The translations under genes and the position numbers were made by a program. The notes under the pieces were generated by a model. The model made no database searches and was not told the origin of the DNA. It was given only the letters and a program-made list of their open reading frames with translations. From Rhodospirillaceae bacterium (lineage in GTDB: Bacteria; Pseudomonadota; Alphaproteobacteria; TMED109; TMED131), in NCBI GenBank assembly GCA_902547175.1, contig CACCMS010000012.1, positions 1-27,455 of the forward strand: a stretch of DNA of 27,455 nucleotides, read 5' to 3'. Position 1 is the stretch's first letter, and every line of letters begins with the position of its first letter. Below are positions 15,330 to 23,468 of this stretch, in pieces.

Positions 15330-17954
15330 TTATTCCTCTAACTTATCTTTTATTTCCTTTAAAAAATTTAAAGCCTCAATCGGCGTTAAGTTATTTAAAT
15401 TTAAGCTTATAATCTGATCTTCCAAAAGTTTTAACATAGTATTTTTTTTTTCTCTATTTATATCAATAGTCTGAATATCTGAATTAATATTCTCAACCCC
15501 TAAACCATTTTCTAGATTATTTAATACTTCTCTTGCTTTTATTACAACCACTTCAGGCAAACCTGCCATTTTTGCCACTTCTATTCCATAAGAACTTTCA
15601 GCAACACCTTCTATTAATTGGTGCAGAAAAATTAATTCATTTTTCCATTTCTTAACTCTAAACGTGTTTAGTTTCAGTAAAATATAATTTTTTTCTAATG
15701 CTGCAAGTTGATTATAATGAGTAGCAAATAATGTTTTACATTTGATATTTTGCATTAAAAATTCTACAGTTGCCCAAGCTAAAGACATACCGTCATAAGT
15801 AGAAGTTCCTCTACCTATTTCATCTAATATGACTAAAGATCTGTTTGTTGCTGAATTTAAAATATTAGCTGTCTCAAGCATCTCTACCATAAAAGTAGAG
15901 TTTCCTTTTGCTAATTCATCTCCAGAACCTACTCTACAAAATAATTTATCACATACACCAATGTTTACCTGTTCAGCAGGGCAATATCCTCCTGCTTGAG
16001 CTATGATAAGTATTAAAGCATTCTGTCTTAAATAAGTTGATTTACCCGACATGTTCGGTCCAGTTATTAATCTAAATAGATTATTATCTTTTTCATTTAA
16101 TATACAATTATTAGCAATAAAGCTTTCTGTATGCGTTTTTTCTACTGATGGATGTCTTCCTTTTTTAATAATAAACTCAGAGCTATCATTAAGCTGTGGT
16201 CTTACAGCACCATACTTTTTTGCATAATTTGACCAACTAATTGCAACATCTATTCTAGCAACTAAGTTTGCGATATTAAGAATATTTCCAGAAGATTGTA
16301 ATAATAAGCTTACTAATTTGTTATAAATTTGTATCTCTAATTCTAATGATTCAAAGTTAGCATTCAAAATTTTTTCAGAAATACTTGTTAAATTTTTTGT
16401 AGTATACCTGAAGGAATTTTTTAGCGTTTGTCTATGAATATAGTGTAGGTCAGTGTTTTTTAGTTTATCGTTATTAGAACTAGAAATGTCTATAAAGTAT
16501 CCTAGAAAACTATTGTATTTAATTTTTAAATTATTAATTCCGGATATTTTTTTTTCTGACTCTTCTTCTTTTATAATTAAGGCTTTAGCATCATCTCTAA
16601 ACTTTCTAACTTCATCAAGTTTTGCATCAAATCCTGCTTTAATAAAATTACCATCTCTAGAAAGTAACGGAAGATTTTCTCCAAGTGCAGATTCTAAAGT
16701 AAGTACTATTTTTTTAACATCCTTATTACCTTTAGTGTTTTTTAAAAATTTTAAAAAGAAATCGTCATTTAAACCGTCTACCCTATCATTGACAACCTCA
16801 CATAATTCAATAGATTTTTTTAGTCCATTCAAAATACAAAATAAATCTTTTGGGCCGCCTCTGCCAAGAGAAAGTCTGCTCAAAGATCTGGAAATGTCAG
16901 GAAAGTTATTTATTGAATTTGCTACTATATTATTTAAATCATCAAAGTTGTCATAAAAAAAGTTTACTAGGTCTAGTCTTTTATTAATGCTATTAAGGTT
17001 GCTAAGTGGGTTTGATAAGTCATTTAATAACTTTCTAGAACCAGTGGCTGTCATTGTAAAATTTAAACTATTAAATAAACTGCCTTCACTATCTCCATTT
17101 AAATTTTTTACTATCTCTAAATTTCTTTTAGAGGCGTTGTCAATTTCTAAATATTCATCAATTTTATTTCTTTGAGGAAAAAGCATAACCGGAGTTTTTT
17201 CATTTTGAGTAAAAGCAATATATTTTATAGTTGCTCCTAAAGATATTTTTTCATCAACACTGAAATTGGTTAAAGATAATTTTTTATCAAAACGATATGT
17301 TTTTTCAAAATAATTTGAGGCACTTTCAATTTTTAAATATTTATTATCTATAAATGTTACTAGATTTTTTTTGTTTGTTTTTAAAATAAATTCATATTCT
17401 TGTGTCTTAGGTAAAATTATTTCAGCAGGCAAAATACTTTCAATGATATCTAATACTTCATTTTCTCTTAATGCTTTCTTAATACTTATTTCTCCTGTAG
17501 AAATATCTGCGTAAACAATATTAAAGTGTGTATTGAAGAATGTTACTGACATTAAATAATTATTTTCTGGAGATATTAATTCTTTTTCTTCTGTTAATGT
17601 TCCAGGGGTAGCTATTCTTACTACTTTCCTTTTTATAATTTCTTTATAACCTCTTTTTTTACTCTCTTCTGGGGTTTCAACTTGCTCGCATATTGCTACC
17701 TTAAATCCATTTTTTAATAATTTTGCTAAATAACTATCACCGTGATGATGAGGGACCCCGCACATAGGAATATCTTCTCCATCAACCTGACCTCTTTTAG
17801 TTAATGTTATTGATAATGTTTTAGCTGCTATTTCAGCATCTTCAAAAAAAAGTTCATAAAAATCTCCTAGCCTAAAAAAAATTAAACAATCATTATATTG
17901 CTGTTTAATGTCCAAATACTGTCTTAATAGTGGTGTTAATTTCTTAGCTAACAT
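15330..17954 (-). CDS. mutS: DNA mismatch repair protein MutS
   Basis: Recognises mismatches and starts repair with MutL. About 874 residues. Domain I has the mismatch-reading FYELFFEDA (Phe and Glu of FxE), and MCGVPHHHGDSYL follows. The core and clamp span roughly 270-560. The ATPase has Walker A GPNMSGKST (about 634-642), STFMVEM (about 688-694) and Walker B/signature LDEIGRGTSTYDG (about 712-724). The C-terminus ends after a short helical tail, without further domains. The ATG at 17954 is annotated; a TTG at 17960, two codons earlier, is equally possible, since neither has a good Shine-Dalgarno sequence. A perfect TATAAT lies upstream at 18002-17997 on this strand. Confidence 0.97.
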   Translation of the reverse strand: MLAKKLTPLLRQYLDIKQQYNDCLIFFRLGDFYELFFEDAEIAAKTLSITLTKRGQVDGEDIPMCGVPHHHGDSYLAKLLKNGFKVAICEQVETPEESKKRGYKEIIKRKVVRIATPGTLTEEKELISPENNYLMSVTFFNTHFNIVYADISTGEISIKKALRENEVLDIIESILPAEIILPKTQEYEFILKTNKKNLVTFIDNKYLKIESASNYFEKTYRFDKKLSLTNFSVDEKISLGATIKYIAFTQNEKTPVMLFPQRNKIDEYLEIDNASKRNLEIVKNLNGDSEGSLFNSLNFTMTATGSRKLLNDLSNPLSNLNSINKRLDLVNFFYDNFDDLNNIVANSINNFPDISRSLSRLSLGRGGPKDLFCILNGLKKSIELCEVVNDRVDGLNDDFFLKFLKNTKGNKDVKKIVLTLESALGENLPLLSRDGNFIKAGFDAKLDEVRKFRDDAKALIIKEEESEKKISGINNLKIKYNSFLGYFIDISSSNNDKLKNTDLHYIHRQTLKNSFRYTTKNLTSISEKILNANFESLELEIQIYNKLVSLLLQSSGNILNIANLVARIDVAISWSNYAKKYGAVRPQLNDSSEFIIKKGRHPSVEKTHTESFIANNCILNEKDNNLFRLITGPNMSGKSTYLRQNALILIIAQAGGYCPAEQVNIGVCDKLFCRVGSGDELAKGNSTFMVEMLETANILNSATNRSLVILDEIGRGTSTYDGMSLAWATVEFLMQNIKCKTLFATHYNQLAALEKNYILLKLNTFRVKKWKNELIFLHQLIEGVAESSYGIEVAKMAGLPEVVVIKAREVLNNLENGLGVENINSDIQTIDINREKKNTMLKLLEDQIISLNLNNLTPIEALNFLKEIKDKLEE

Positions 17955-17988
17955 TTCCAAATAAATCTTTACGCTATCTTTAAAACAC

Positions 17989-18006
17989 CTTATATTATTA
18001 TATAAG
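17989..18006. promoter_or_regulatory. Symmetrical divergent promoter between mutS and maeB
   Basis: CTTATATTATTATATAAG is a perfect 7-bp inverted repeat around TATT. On the minus strand it gives TATAAT (18002-17997) for mutS. On the plus strand it gives TATTAT (17993-17998) or TATAAG (18001-18006) for maeB, whose ATG is at 18016. The inverted symmetry makes the two promoters physically overlap, so the two genes probably compete for RNA polymerase. Confidence 0.5.
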
Positions 18007-18015
18007 TAAAAATAA

Positions 18016-20334
18016 ATGCCAGAAATAACTTCAAAATCTAATATTACCTCTAAAGATGCTCTAGATTTTCATAAAAATGGAAAGCCGGGTAAACTTCAAA
18101 TATCTGCTACTAAACCTCTAGCTACTGCAAGAGATTTGTCTTTAGCTTATTCACCAGGAGTTGCATTTCCTTGTTTAGAAATAGAAAAAAATCCTGATGC
18201 TGCATATGATTACACAGCTAAAGGGAATATGGTTGCTATTATCTCTAATGGGACAGCAGTACTAGGTTTAGGTAAACTAGGAGCACTAGCTTCAAAGCCT
18301 GTAATGGAGGGAAAGGCTGTATTATTTAAAAGGTTTGCTGATATTGATGGTATCGATATTGAAGTTGATACAGCTGATGTAGATGAATTTGTAAATTGTG
18401 TTAAATATCTTGGTAAGTCTTGGGGAGGAATAAATCTAGAAGATATTGCTGCTCCTGCATGTTTTATGATAGAGCAACAATTGTCAGAAAAATTAGATAT
18501 ACCTGTATTTCATGACGATCAACATGGAACAGCTATTGTTGCTACTGCTGGTTTATTAAATGCTCTAACTATAACAGGTAGAGATATTAAAAATTTTAAA
18601 ATGGTCGTTAATGGCGCTGGTGCTGCCGGTATAGCTTGTGTTGAATTATTGAAAGCTATGGGCATGCCATCAAAAAATGTAATTATGTGCGATAGAAAAG
18701 GTGTTATTTCAAAAAGCAGAAATGATTTAGATCAATGGAAGTCAGCGCATGCTGTGGATACACCACACAAAACATTAGAAGATGCATTAAAAGGTGCAGA
18801 TATCGCATTTGGTCTATCAGTTAAGGGAGCTTTTACGAATGATATGATGCTTTCAATGAATGATAAACCAATCATCTTTGCTATGGCTAACCCTGATCCA
18901 GAAATCACACCAGATGAACTTAGGAAAATAAGACCTGATGCCATTATTGCAACAGGTAGATCTGATTATCCAAATCAAGTAAATAACGTCCTAGGATTTC
19001 CTTATATTTTTAGAGGAGCATTAGATGTAAGAGCTTCTGCAATTAATATTGATATGAAAGTAGCTGCTACAAAAGCTTTAGCTGATTTAGCAAAACAAGA
19101 TGTACCTGATGAAGTAGCTAATGCTTACTCAGGACAACACATAAAATTTGGTCCTGAATATATTATTCCTAAACCATTTGATGCAAGATTGTTAACTGCT
19201 ATTCCTCCAGCTGTAGCAAAAGCTGCTGAAGAATCCGGGGTTGCAAGAAAGCCTATAAAAGATGAATTAGGCTACAGAAGGAGACTTGCTGCTAGATTAG
19301 ATAAAACTGCTACATTAATACAAAGCGTTGCAGATACTGTAAAAGCTTCTCCTAAGAAAATTGTTTTTGCCGAGGGAGAGCAAGAAACAGTTATTAGAGC
19401 CGCTGTACAATTTTACAAAGAAGGTTATGGAACTCCTATATTGGTTGGTAGAGAAGAAAAAGTTTTAGCTGCTATAGAAGAGATAGGCTTAAAAGAAGCT
19501 AAGGGTATAGAAATAGTTAATGCTAGTAAATCCAATAAGAATCATGAATATTTAGAATTTCTCTATAAAAGATTAAATAGGAGAGGTTATCTAGAAAGAG
19601 ACTGTCAAAGATTAGTGAACCAAGATAGAAATATTTTCGCTTCTTGTATGGTAGCTAATGGCGATGCTGATGGACTTGTTACAGGTTCAACTAGAAATTA
19701 CTTTGTAGCCTATGATGATATTACTAGAGTTATTGACCCTGCTCCAAAATCTAGAATTTTTGGTATGTCAATAATTATGGTTGAAGGTAGAACTTTATTT
19801 GTTGCTGACACGACTGTGCATTATAACCCGAGCAGTGAGGAACTAGCAGATATAGCTTGTCAAACAGCTGAAATAGCAAAAAATTTAGGCTATAACCCTA
19901 GAGTTGCCATGTTATCATTTGCTAATTTTGGTAATCCTGCTATCGAAGGAACTGAAAGAGTTCATGGTGCGATCGAAGTGTTAAATTCAAGAAAAGTAGA
20001 CTTTGAATATGATGGGGAAATGACAGTAGATGTAGCTCTCAACCCTAAGTCGCTTGCTTTTTATCCCTTTTGTAGGTTATCTAGACCAGCTAATATATTA
20101 ATCATGCCTGGTTTGCACTCAGCGAATATTGCATCTAGATTAATTGACTCAGTTGGAGCAGGTAAAACTATAGGTCCTCTTTTAACAGGATTAAAACACT
20201 CAGCACAAATTGTTAAAGTAGGGGCAAGTGTGTCAGAAATAGTCACCTTAGCTTTATTTGCAGCTTATGATTCTTCTAAACCAAATACGTTTTCCAGTTC
20301 TGATAATAATAAATTAATGTCAAAAAAAGCCTAG
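18016..20334 (+). CDS. maeB: NADP-dependent malic enzyme with phosphotransacetylase-like domain
   Basis: Decarboxylates malate to pyruvate, giving NADPH. The 772 residues contain the malic enzyme part (about 12-430), with the substrate and metal region SLAYSPGVA, FKRFADIDGIDIEVD, NLEDIAAP and PVFHDDQHGTA, and the nucleotide loop NGAGAAGIAC (199-208). A C-terminal phosphotransacetylase-like domain (about 440-765) contains VFAEGEQETVIRAA and LVTGSTRNY. In such fused enzymes the latter domain is usually regulatory rather than a working Pta, binding acetyl-CoA; here that is inferred. It is divergent from mutS. Only one base separates its stop from phoR, suggesting co-transcription. Codon use is richer in GCT and GGT than that of its neighbours, compatible with good expression. 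Confidence 0.96.
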   Translation: MPEITSKSNITSKDALDFHKNGKPGKLQISATKPLATARDLSLAYSPGVAFPCLEIEKNPDAAYDYTAKGNMVAIISNGTAVLGLGKLGALASKPVMEGKAVLFKRFADIDGIDIEVDTADVDEFVNCVKYLGKSWGGINLEDIAAPACFMIEQQLSEKLDIPVFHDDQHGTAIVATAGLLNALTITGRDIKNFKMVVNGAGAAGIACVELLKAMGMPSKNVIMCDRKGVISKSRNDLDQWKSAHAVDTPHKTLEDALKGADIAFGLSVKGAFTNDMMLSMNDKPIIFAMANPDPEITPDELRKIRPDAIIATGRSDYPNQVNNVLGFPYIFRGALDVRASAINIDMKVAATKALADLAKQDVPDEVANAYSGQHIKFGPEYIIPKPFDARLLTAIPPAVAKAAEESGVARKPIKDELGYRRRLAARLDKTATLIQSVADTVKASPKKIVFAEGEQETVIRAAVQFYKEGYGTPILVGREEKVLAAIEEIGLKEAKGIEIVNASKSNKNHEYLEFLYKRLNRRGYLERDCQRLVNQDRNIFASCMVANGDADGLVTGSTRNYFVAYDDITRVIDPAPKSRIFGMSIIMVEGRTLFVADTTVHYNPSSEELADIACQTAEIAKNLGYNPRVAMLSFANFGNPAIEGTERVHGAIEVLNSRKVDFEYDGEMTVDVALNPKSLAFYPFCRLSRPANILIMPGLHSANIASRLIDSVGAGKTIGPLLTGLKHSAQIVKVGASVSEIVTLALFAAYDSSKPNTFSSSDNNKLMSKKA

Positions 20335-20335
20335 G

Positions 20336-21655
20336 TTGTTAAAAACAAGATATATTATTTTATCTGTAATTTTTTCTCTAATTCTTTTTTCTTCTTTATT
20401 TCTTTTTCATTTAAACTTTTTTTTTGAAGCTATTTTTATATTAAGTTTATTAGGAATAATTCTTTTTATTTTAATTCTAAAATTTTATAAATTTTATCAT
20501 GATAGCCTTAGTCTGCTTAAAGAAGAAAATATCTATATTAACAACACCGTTATAAGTTTTTTATTAAACCCTAGAAACGAGTACTTAAGATTTAAAGTAG
20601 CCTTTGAAAAAAAAATGCAACTTTACGATAAAAAGTTATTAGAAGAAAAAAGTAAAAATTCTCAATTACTAAACTCAGTCCCGCTTCCATTGGCACTAAT
20701 AAATGAACAAAGATTTATTTTGTTTGCTAATAATTTTGCAAAAGATTTATTTCCTTCAAATTTTGAAGGTAGTTATTTGCATCAATATTTTAGAGATCCT
20801 ATTTTAAAAAATACTATAGAAAAAGTTAAAAATAATTTAGATGATTATTCTTTAAATTTAGAAATTGATTTAGATAATAAAAACGTATTATTTAATGTAA
20901 AAATACAACCTGTAATTTCTGAAGAAAAAGAAATATTATATTATTTAATTATATTTATTGACCAAGATTCAATTTCAAAATCTCTTCAAGAAAGAAATGA
21001 TTTCTTAGCTAATGCAAGCCATGAATTAAAAACTCCCCTAACTAACATTATGGGAATTTCAGAAATCATTTCTAATGATCCTAAAGCCATAATTGAAAAT
21101 AAAAATTTTAGTAAAAATTTATTAGTTAATGTAAAGCGTATGCAAAATTTAATTTATTCTTTATTAGACTTATCAAAAGTTGAAATAAATAAAAATATTA
21201 TTCAGTACAAATTATTAAGCTTAGAGAAAATTTCAAATTCAACTATAGATGAATTTAAAAATATACAATATAATAAACAGAATATAAAAATTTTTAATAA
21301 TTTAAAAAATAAGTCATTAAAATTAAAAACAGATGAAAAAGAATTTAAATTATTATTTTTTAATATATTAGATAATGCATTCAAGTATTCTTCTTCTTTA
21401 GTAAAAATTTATTTAGAAGAAACTGCAAAAAATATAGAAATAATTTTTCAAGATAATGGAATAGGCATTCCTAAAAATGATATCAATAGAATAACAGAGA
21501 GGTTCTATAGAGTTAAAGGAAATGAAAAAATAGAAGGTAGTGGTCTTGGATTGGCAATAGTCTCAGAGATAATGAATAACCATGAGGGTGAAATTAAAAT
21601 TGAAAGCGAAGAAAGAGTTGGAACTAAGGTTTTTTTAATATTTAAACGGGCCTAA
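20336..21655 (+). CDS. phoR: PhoR-type phosphate sensor histidine kinase
   Basis: A membrane histidine kinase of 439 residues. Two hydrophobic helices at the N-terminus (about 5-25 and 29-50) have almost no periplasmic loop, as in PhoR. A linker and PAS-like region (about 105-215) follow, then the HisKA domain with the phospho-accepting His229 in ASHELKTPLTN. The ATPase has N box NILDNAFKY (343-351), G1 DNGIGIP (373-379), F box ERFYRVKG and G2 GSGLGLAIV (401-409). The assignment to PhoR rests on this architecture and on the pst genes and phosphate porin next to it; the PhoB partner is not in the window. The start is TTG at 20336, one base after the maeB stop, without a clear Shine-Dalgarno sequence. 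Confidence 0.88.
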   Translation: MLKTRYIILSVIFSLILFSSLFLFHLNFFFEAIFILSLLGIILFILILKFYKFYHDSLSLLKEENIYINNTVISFLLNPRNEYLRFKVAFEKKMQLYDKKLLEEKSKNSQLLNSVPLPLALINEQRFILFANNFAKDLFPSNFEGSYLHQYFRDPILKNTIEKVKNNLDDYSLNLEIDLDNKNVLFNVKIQPVISEEKEILYYLIIFIDQDSISKSLQERNDFLANASHELKTPLTNIMGISEIISNDPKAIIENKNFSKNLLVNVKRMQNLIYSLLDLSKVEINKNIIQYKLLSLEKISNSTIDEFKNIQYNKQNIKIFNNLKNKSLKLKTDEKEFKLLFFNILDNAFKYSSSLVKIYLEETAKNIEIIFQDNGIGIPKNDINRITERFYRVKGNEKIEGSGLGLAIVSEIMNNHEGEIKIESEERVGTKVFLIFKRA

Positions 21656-21673
21656 TTAAAAGACCCGTTTAAA
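21641..21673. terminator. Hairpin at the phoR/porin convergence, possible two-way terminator
   Basis: TTTAAACGGG (21641-21650) and CCCGTTTAAA (21664-21673) form a perfect 10-bp stem. Two more pairs (CT with AG) are possible inside across one mismatch. The phoR stop codon lies in the loop, and the porin stop is 13 bases beyond on the other strand. The downstream sequence is AT-rich but has no long U-run on either strand, so it may stop transcription weakly or mainly protect 3' ends. Confidence 0.6.
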
Positions 21674-21685
21674 ATTTAATCTATA

Positions 21686-23167
21686 TTAGAAGTTGGTTTG
21701 AAATCTAATCCCAATAGCTCTTACTTCTGACATAGCCCCTTCAGTATTGGTAATACCTAGAGCTGTGGATCCTGGAGATAGACTAGTAATCTCATCAACT
21801 GCCTCAGCGTCTAAATCAACCATTAGGTAATTAAACATAATTCTGTTACTATTATTTAACTGCCAATTTAAACCAAACGTATTGGAATACATAGCACCTT
21901 GACTGCCGTAACCCGTGCAGATGTCATTAAGACTTGATCTGTTATGCCTGAACCCAAGCTCAATTACACCCATTCCTCCTTTGTTTACTGGATTTTTAAC
22001 TTTAGGTCTTTTCCAACCACCTTTTTTTATAGTATATCTTCTTTCACCTCCAATGGTGTAACCTAATTCCCAATAACCCATATTTGCTTCTACTGAAGTA
22101 CAACTAGGAGCTATTCCAGAATTTACAGATCTTTCCATTTCACCCCATAGCCATTCAGTAGCGAACCAGTAATTTTTATATAAATAAGCAAGTTCTACTC
22201 CCCAATGGGTCATGCTTTGTACGTCTCCTAAGTCGCTACCAATGTCAGCATCAACAGGTTTTTCATCAGAAACGTTTAAACCAATTCTATAATCCCACTC
22301 CATAGATGTATCTCCCATAGGACCATCTGTATCTGTTTGGTCACGCCAATAACCCATATGAAGAACATGTTTTTTTTGGTGGATTGGAGCATATACTACA
22401 CGACCTGTTAGTCCAAATTGTTCATCAAAACTTTCAGTTGGTGTTACATCACCAGATCCATGAACGGCTGCTTCAATAAGATACCCCATTTTTTTATCCC
22501 AATTTCTTAATTGAGCTGACATTCTCTTTGGGCCAATGGAGTGATCAGTCATAATGTCAACTGAAGGAGCTCTTTCAATAAATGTTAAGTCGTTAGATGA
22601 TGTTGATTCGGCAAATGACACAGGAATTTTTTGCTTTCCTATAGAAACAGTAGTATTTTTTCCAAGTTTGTATCCTAAGAAAGCTTCATCAACTGAGAAA
22701 ATGTCATTATGAGCATCTGAATCTGAGCTTGTGATATTTTGTTGTTTTGCAGAAGCACCAGCATCATACTGCACTTTGTAGTAATAACTGTTATCATACT
22801 TACCACTTACTCCTAACCTTAATCTTCTAAAGTTAGTTCCATCAGTAAAACAAGACCCACCTTCAACACTAGCTACTTCACATGTAAGGGCAGGGTCAGG
22901 ATCATGCAAACCAATGTCAAAATGAATTCTTCCACCTACTTTAACTTCATTTTTACCTTTTTTTATTTTTAAACCTGGTCCAGATTTAATGCTGGGCATA
23001 TCCTTAGTCTTTTTTTCTAAACCCTTCATTTTAATAAGAGCATCTTGCACTTGTGATTCAATTCTATCTAATCGATCACTATGAGCATCTGCTCTAGATA
23101 GATTGGTTAAACTCAATGTAAATAACACTAAAGTTAAACCTGTAACAATTTTATTAATTAGATTCAT
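21686..23167 (-). CDS. Phosphate-selective porin, OprP/OprO family
   Basis: A 493-residue outer-membrane beta-barrel. The signal peptide covers about 1-26. A short coiled coil (about 29-55, SDRLDRIESQVQDALIKMKGLEKK) is followed by the Porin_O_P barrel, with VGGRIHFDIGLHD, FRRLRLGVSGKYDNSYYYKVQYD and VSIGKQKIPVSFAESTSSNDLTFIERA as family landmarks. It ends with Phe after alternating residues (IGIRFQTNF), the usual barrel-assembly signal. Four cysteines (96, 106, 356, 417) are present, unusual for such porins. It is convergent to phoR and divergent from pstS, so uptake of phosphate or polyphosphate is likely, although relatives can be less selective. AAGGA at 23178-23174 is a good ribosome binding site. 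Less AT-biased codons suggest high expression. Confidence 0.88.
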   Translation of the reverse strand: MNLINKIVTGLTLVLFTLSLTNLSRADAHSDRLDRIESQVQDALIKMKGLEKKTKDMPSIKSGPGLKIKKGKNEVKVGGRIHFDIGLHDPDPALTCEVASVEGGSCFTDGTNFRRLRLGVSGKYDNSYYYKVQYDAGASAKQQNITSSDSDAHNDIFSVDEAFLGYKLGKNTTVSIGKQKIPVSFAESTSSNDLTFIERAPSVDIMTDHSIGPKRMSAQLRNWDKKMGYLIEAAVHGSGDVTPTESFDEQFGLTGRVVYAPIHQKKHVLHMGYWRDQTDTDGPMGDTSMEWDYRIGLNVSDEKPVDADIGSDLGDVQSMTHWGVELAYLYKNYWFATEWLWGEMERSVNSGIAPSCTSVEANMGYWELGYTIGGERRYTIKKGGWKRPKVKNPVNKGGMGVIELGFRHNRSSLNDICTGYGSQGAMYSNTFGLNWQLNNSNRIMFNYLMVDLDAEAVDEITSLSPGSTALGITNTEGAMSEVRAIGIRFQTNF

Positions 23168-23215
23168 AGAATTTCCTTTTCTTAATTTAAATTCTCTAAT
23201 CTTTACTTTTCAATT

Positions 23216-23233
23216 ATTACAAATTTATTACGT
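23216..23233 (-). promoter_or_regulatory. Pho-box-like element for the porin gene
   Basis: Minus strand ACGTAAT-AAAT-TTGTAAT: two 7-base units at 11-base spacing with an AT-only spacer, as in PhoB boxes (CTGTCAT-N4-CTGTCAT). Matches to the E. coli unit are four and five of seven, so this is a lineage-adjusted guess. It lies about 50 bases before the porin ATG. The similar pstS element raises its credibility. Confidence 0.45.
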
Positions 23234-23394
23234 AATCCTGCTAGACAATAACAAACAACAATAAATTGTTTTTTTTTATGAAAGTGATAAAATTACAACA
23301 AATTAATTTAATAGCGCCAGAAAATCTTTATAATTACAGCATAAACTACAAAAAACATTTAATTTTTAAAATACTATATTTCAAGCAGAAAAGT

Positions 23395-23424
23395 TAATAT
23401 TGTAATAGTCATAATATTGTAATA
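23395..23424 (+). repeat. Direct repeat of 13 bases upstream of pstS
   Basis: TAATATTGTAATA occurs at 23395-23407 and 23412-23424, separated by GTCA. The second copy overlaps the right unit of the Pho-box-like element. The 17-base period is not the 11 bases usual for PhoB, so it may reflect two overlapping half-site registers or a different regulator. Confidence 0.75.
23406..23423 (+). promoter_or_regulatory. Pho-box-like element and -35 region of pstS
   Basis: TAGTCAT-AATA-TTGTAAT: two units each matching five of seven bases of the PhoB half-site CTGTCAT, 11 bases apart. TTGTAA at 23417-23422 could serve as a poor -35 with TATAGA at 23441-23446 as -10 (18-base spacer), the arrangement expected of an activator-dependent promoter. 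Phosphate control of pstS is well known elsewhere; binding here is inferred. Confidence 0.5.
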
Positions 23425-23457
23425 TTTATAGCTCACAAATTATAGACTATTAATTAT

Positions 23458-23461
23458 GGAG
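23458..23461 (+). promoter_or_regulatory. pstS ribosome binding site
   Basis: GGAG lies seven bases before the ATG at 23469, one of the clearest plus-strand Shine-Dalgarno sequences in the window, matching the high expression expected of a periplasmic binding protein. Confidence 0.7.
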
Positions 23462-23468
23462 TAAAAAT

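Larger units (their letters stand above)
23168..23468. promoter_or_regulatory. 301-bp divergent control region between porin and pstS
   Basis: The only gap over 300 bases in the window, and it holds no credible gene. It contains ribosome binding sites for both genes, a Pho-box-like element on each side (23216-23233 minus, 23406-23423 plus), a 13-bp direct repeat (23395-23407 and 23412-23424), an inverted repeat TAATAGTC/GACTATTA (23403-23410 and 23445-23452) and an AACAATAAATTGTT palindrome (23257-23270) followed by a T-run. The middle (about 23278-23390) is plain AT-rich sequence. Confidence 0.7.

Noticed and set aside
16453..16956. A 167-codon open frame antisense to mutS
   Set aside because: Serine- and phenylalanine-rich low-information translation, typical of the strand opposite a Lys/Glu-rich gene.
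23257..23277. AACAATAAATTGTT palindrome followed by nine T, terminator-like
   Set aside because: The stem is only five AT-rich pairs and no plus-strand gene ends upstream; it may be an operator but nothing supports a specific role.
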